This document shows positions 63,205 to 64,000 of a DNA stretch of 64,000 nucleotides, piece after piece. Every line of letters starts with the position of its first letter. Within the stretch, counting starts at the first letter, position 1. This DNA comes from JAVVHH01 sp965199585 (GTDB lineage: Bacteria > Pseudomonadota > Alphaproteobacteria > Acetobacterales > Acetobacteraceae): contig CBDASI010000002.1 of assembly GCA_965199585.1 (NCBI GenBank), positions 1,922,001-1,986,000 on the forward strand, written 5' to 3'. A program made the translations under genes and the position numbers. The notes under the pieces are model-generated. The model searched no databases, was not told the origin of the DNA, and saw only the letters and a list, made by a program, of their open reading frames with translations.

Positions 63205-64000
63205 ATGAACATTCGCCGTCAGTCATCGATGTTTGCTGCCAGCGTAAGGCGGGCTTGGTTCGGCGTTGGTCCGATCGCCACCGGTCGCGCCGTAATCAAA
63301 CATCTTAGGCGCGCCGATCCGGAAGCTCATCGGCCAGCTTCTGCTCCGCCGCAAGGTCCGCACCCGTTCGACCTCGAGTTCAGGGTGGAAACCGGTGGTT
63401 TCGTCGGGTGGCGTGATCTGCAGGCCGGTGGGACGAACGACCCCTACATCTCCGGCTATTTCGGTGTGATCCCCTCGATTGCTCGCCGGCTGATTGCGGC
63501 TGTCGCAACGCCATCGAATTACATCTTCATTGATATCGGATGCGGTAAGGGACGGGCCACCATCATCGCCAGCGAATATCCGTTTCGGCGCGTGATCGGC
63601 CTGGAGATCGCCCCGATGCTGGCAGGTGCTGCTCAGGCAAATGCACAAATCGTACATGCCGGCTTTCCGGACCGGCCTGCGATCGAGATCGTTACCGGTG
63701 ATGCCGCCAAGTTCGAGTTTCCGACCGAGCCGTTAGTGCTGTTCCTTTATCAACCATTCGAGCGGCCTGTAATGCGCGAAGTGCTCACCCGGCTGGAAGC
63801 GTCCCTAACTGCGCATCCCCGCGCCATGATCCTGCTTTACGTCTATCCGGCACTGGCACGGATGTTAGACGAAACGCCTTGGCTCGAACGGCGCGACGAG
63901 AGTGTCGATGATCCGCTATCGGAGGAACAGCCCTTCTCCTATGGCGGGCGAGGCGGCACTGAGCACGTGGCGGTGTGGACGACACGGTCGCCTCGACCGG
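63205..64000 (+). CDS. SAM-dependent methyltransferase, partial (runs off right edge)
   Basis: Open from ATG 63205 (MNIRRQSSMFAASVRRAW) or ATG 63229 (MFAASVRRAWFG) to the right edge with no stop; about 260 residues visible. The class I methyltransferase motif I is FIDIGCGKGRATIIASEYPF, followed by VIGLEIAPMLAGAAQAN (motif II) and the acidic region VTGDAAKFEFPTEPLVLFLY. This is a Rossmann-fold methyltransferase of unknown substrate. The reading frame is continuous, so there is no frameshift. It follows the IS66 insertion by about 120 bp. The upstream flank is AT-rich and lacks a strong ribosome-binding site. Confidence 0.82.
   Translation, partial: MNIRRQSSMFAASVRRAWFGVGPIATGRAVIKHLRRADPEAHRPASAPPQGPHPFDLEFRVETGGFVGWRDLQAGGTNDPYISGYFGVIPSIARRLIAAVATPSNYIFIDIGCGKGRATIIASEYPFRRVIGLEIAPMLAGAAQANAQIVHAGFPDRPAIEIVTGDAAKFEFPTEPLVLFLYQPFERPVMREVLTRLEASLTAHPRAMILLYVYPALARMLDETPWLERRDESVDDPLSEEQPFSYGGRGGTEHVAVWTTRSPRP

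Noticed and set aside
63229..63400. Suspected frameshift near the start of the right-edge methyltransferase
   Set aside because: The frame is continuous from ATG 63205/63229 through motif I to the edge; an apparent LIGQLLLRRK peptide in another frame is coincidental.

Overview
The window is one high-G+C, densely packed bacterial chromosome segment. Most neighbouring genes overlap by 1-4 bp (ATGA, GTGA, TTGA and TGATG junctions), GTG and TTG starts are frequent, and at 8527-8619 there is a palindromic repeat of the kind scattered through Bradyrhizobium-like and Rhodospirillales/Acetobacteraceae genomes. With many ABC importers, CoA-transferases and UrtABCDE-type permeases, this suggests a free-living alphaproteobacterium; the family is a guess.

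Layout. (1) 1-3017 (-): thiolase, AMP-forming acyl-CoA ligase and the start of a PPC/DUF296-like gene. (2) 3113-8509: a disordered hypothetical protein, a convergent DUF1993 gene and an RND efflux pair. (3) 8649-11027: DMT and BASS transporters and a DUF2721 membrane protein. (4) 11028-15837 (-): a nitrate/taurine-type ABC importer with two permeases and a class III aminotransferase. (5) 15939-17672: small membrane and HTH proteins and a 572-bp stretch without a convincing gene. (6) 17651-20837 (-): FAD monooxygenase, maleate-isomerase/arylmalonate-decarboxylase-like protein and MFS transporter. (7) 21010-35785: an amide-utilisation locus. A UrtABCDE-type importer, formamidase FmdA, zinc-ribbon FmdB, aliphatic amidase AmiE and a CbbQ/NorQ-type AAA+ with a NorD-type VWA protein form one minus-strand operon. 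Divergent from it are a 1127-residue hybrid histidine kinase fused to an NCS1-permease-like domain and a LuxR-type response regulator; a perfect 18-bp dyad lies between them. (8) 35953-50354: a nitrogen-compound catabolic cluster with an M81/MlrC-like peptidase, alpha/beta hydrolase, two amidohydrolases, Asp/Glu/hydantoin racemase-like protein, CE4 deacetylase/allantoinase-like protein, an amino-acid ABC importer with three binding proteins, N-carbamoyl-D-amino-acid hydrolase-like enzyme, LysR regulator and an orphan Tat-exported family 5 binding protein. (9) 50377-51477: small hypothetical membrane/secreted proteins. (10) 51496-60602: MFS transporter, GntR/UTRA regulator and a CoA-dependent catabolic operon (GST-like, two family III CoA-transferases, CMD-like, enoyl-CoA hydratase-like, two acyl-CoA dehydrogenases). 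(11) 60691-64000: YbaK-like deacylase, a complete IS66-family insertion with an 8-bp target duplication, and a SAM methyltransferase cut by the right edge.

The best candidate for an under-described system is region 7. Its sensor looks like a transporter, its amidases are chemically unrelated, and they are encoded with an AAA+/VWA pair of a type otherwise known for activating Rubisco or nitric oxide reductase. Region 8 looks like a ring-opening or N-carbamoyl catabolic pathway whose substrate cannot be named from sequence. No tRNA, rRNA or CRISPR array was recognised.
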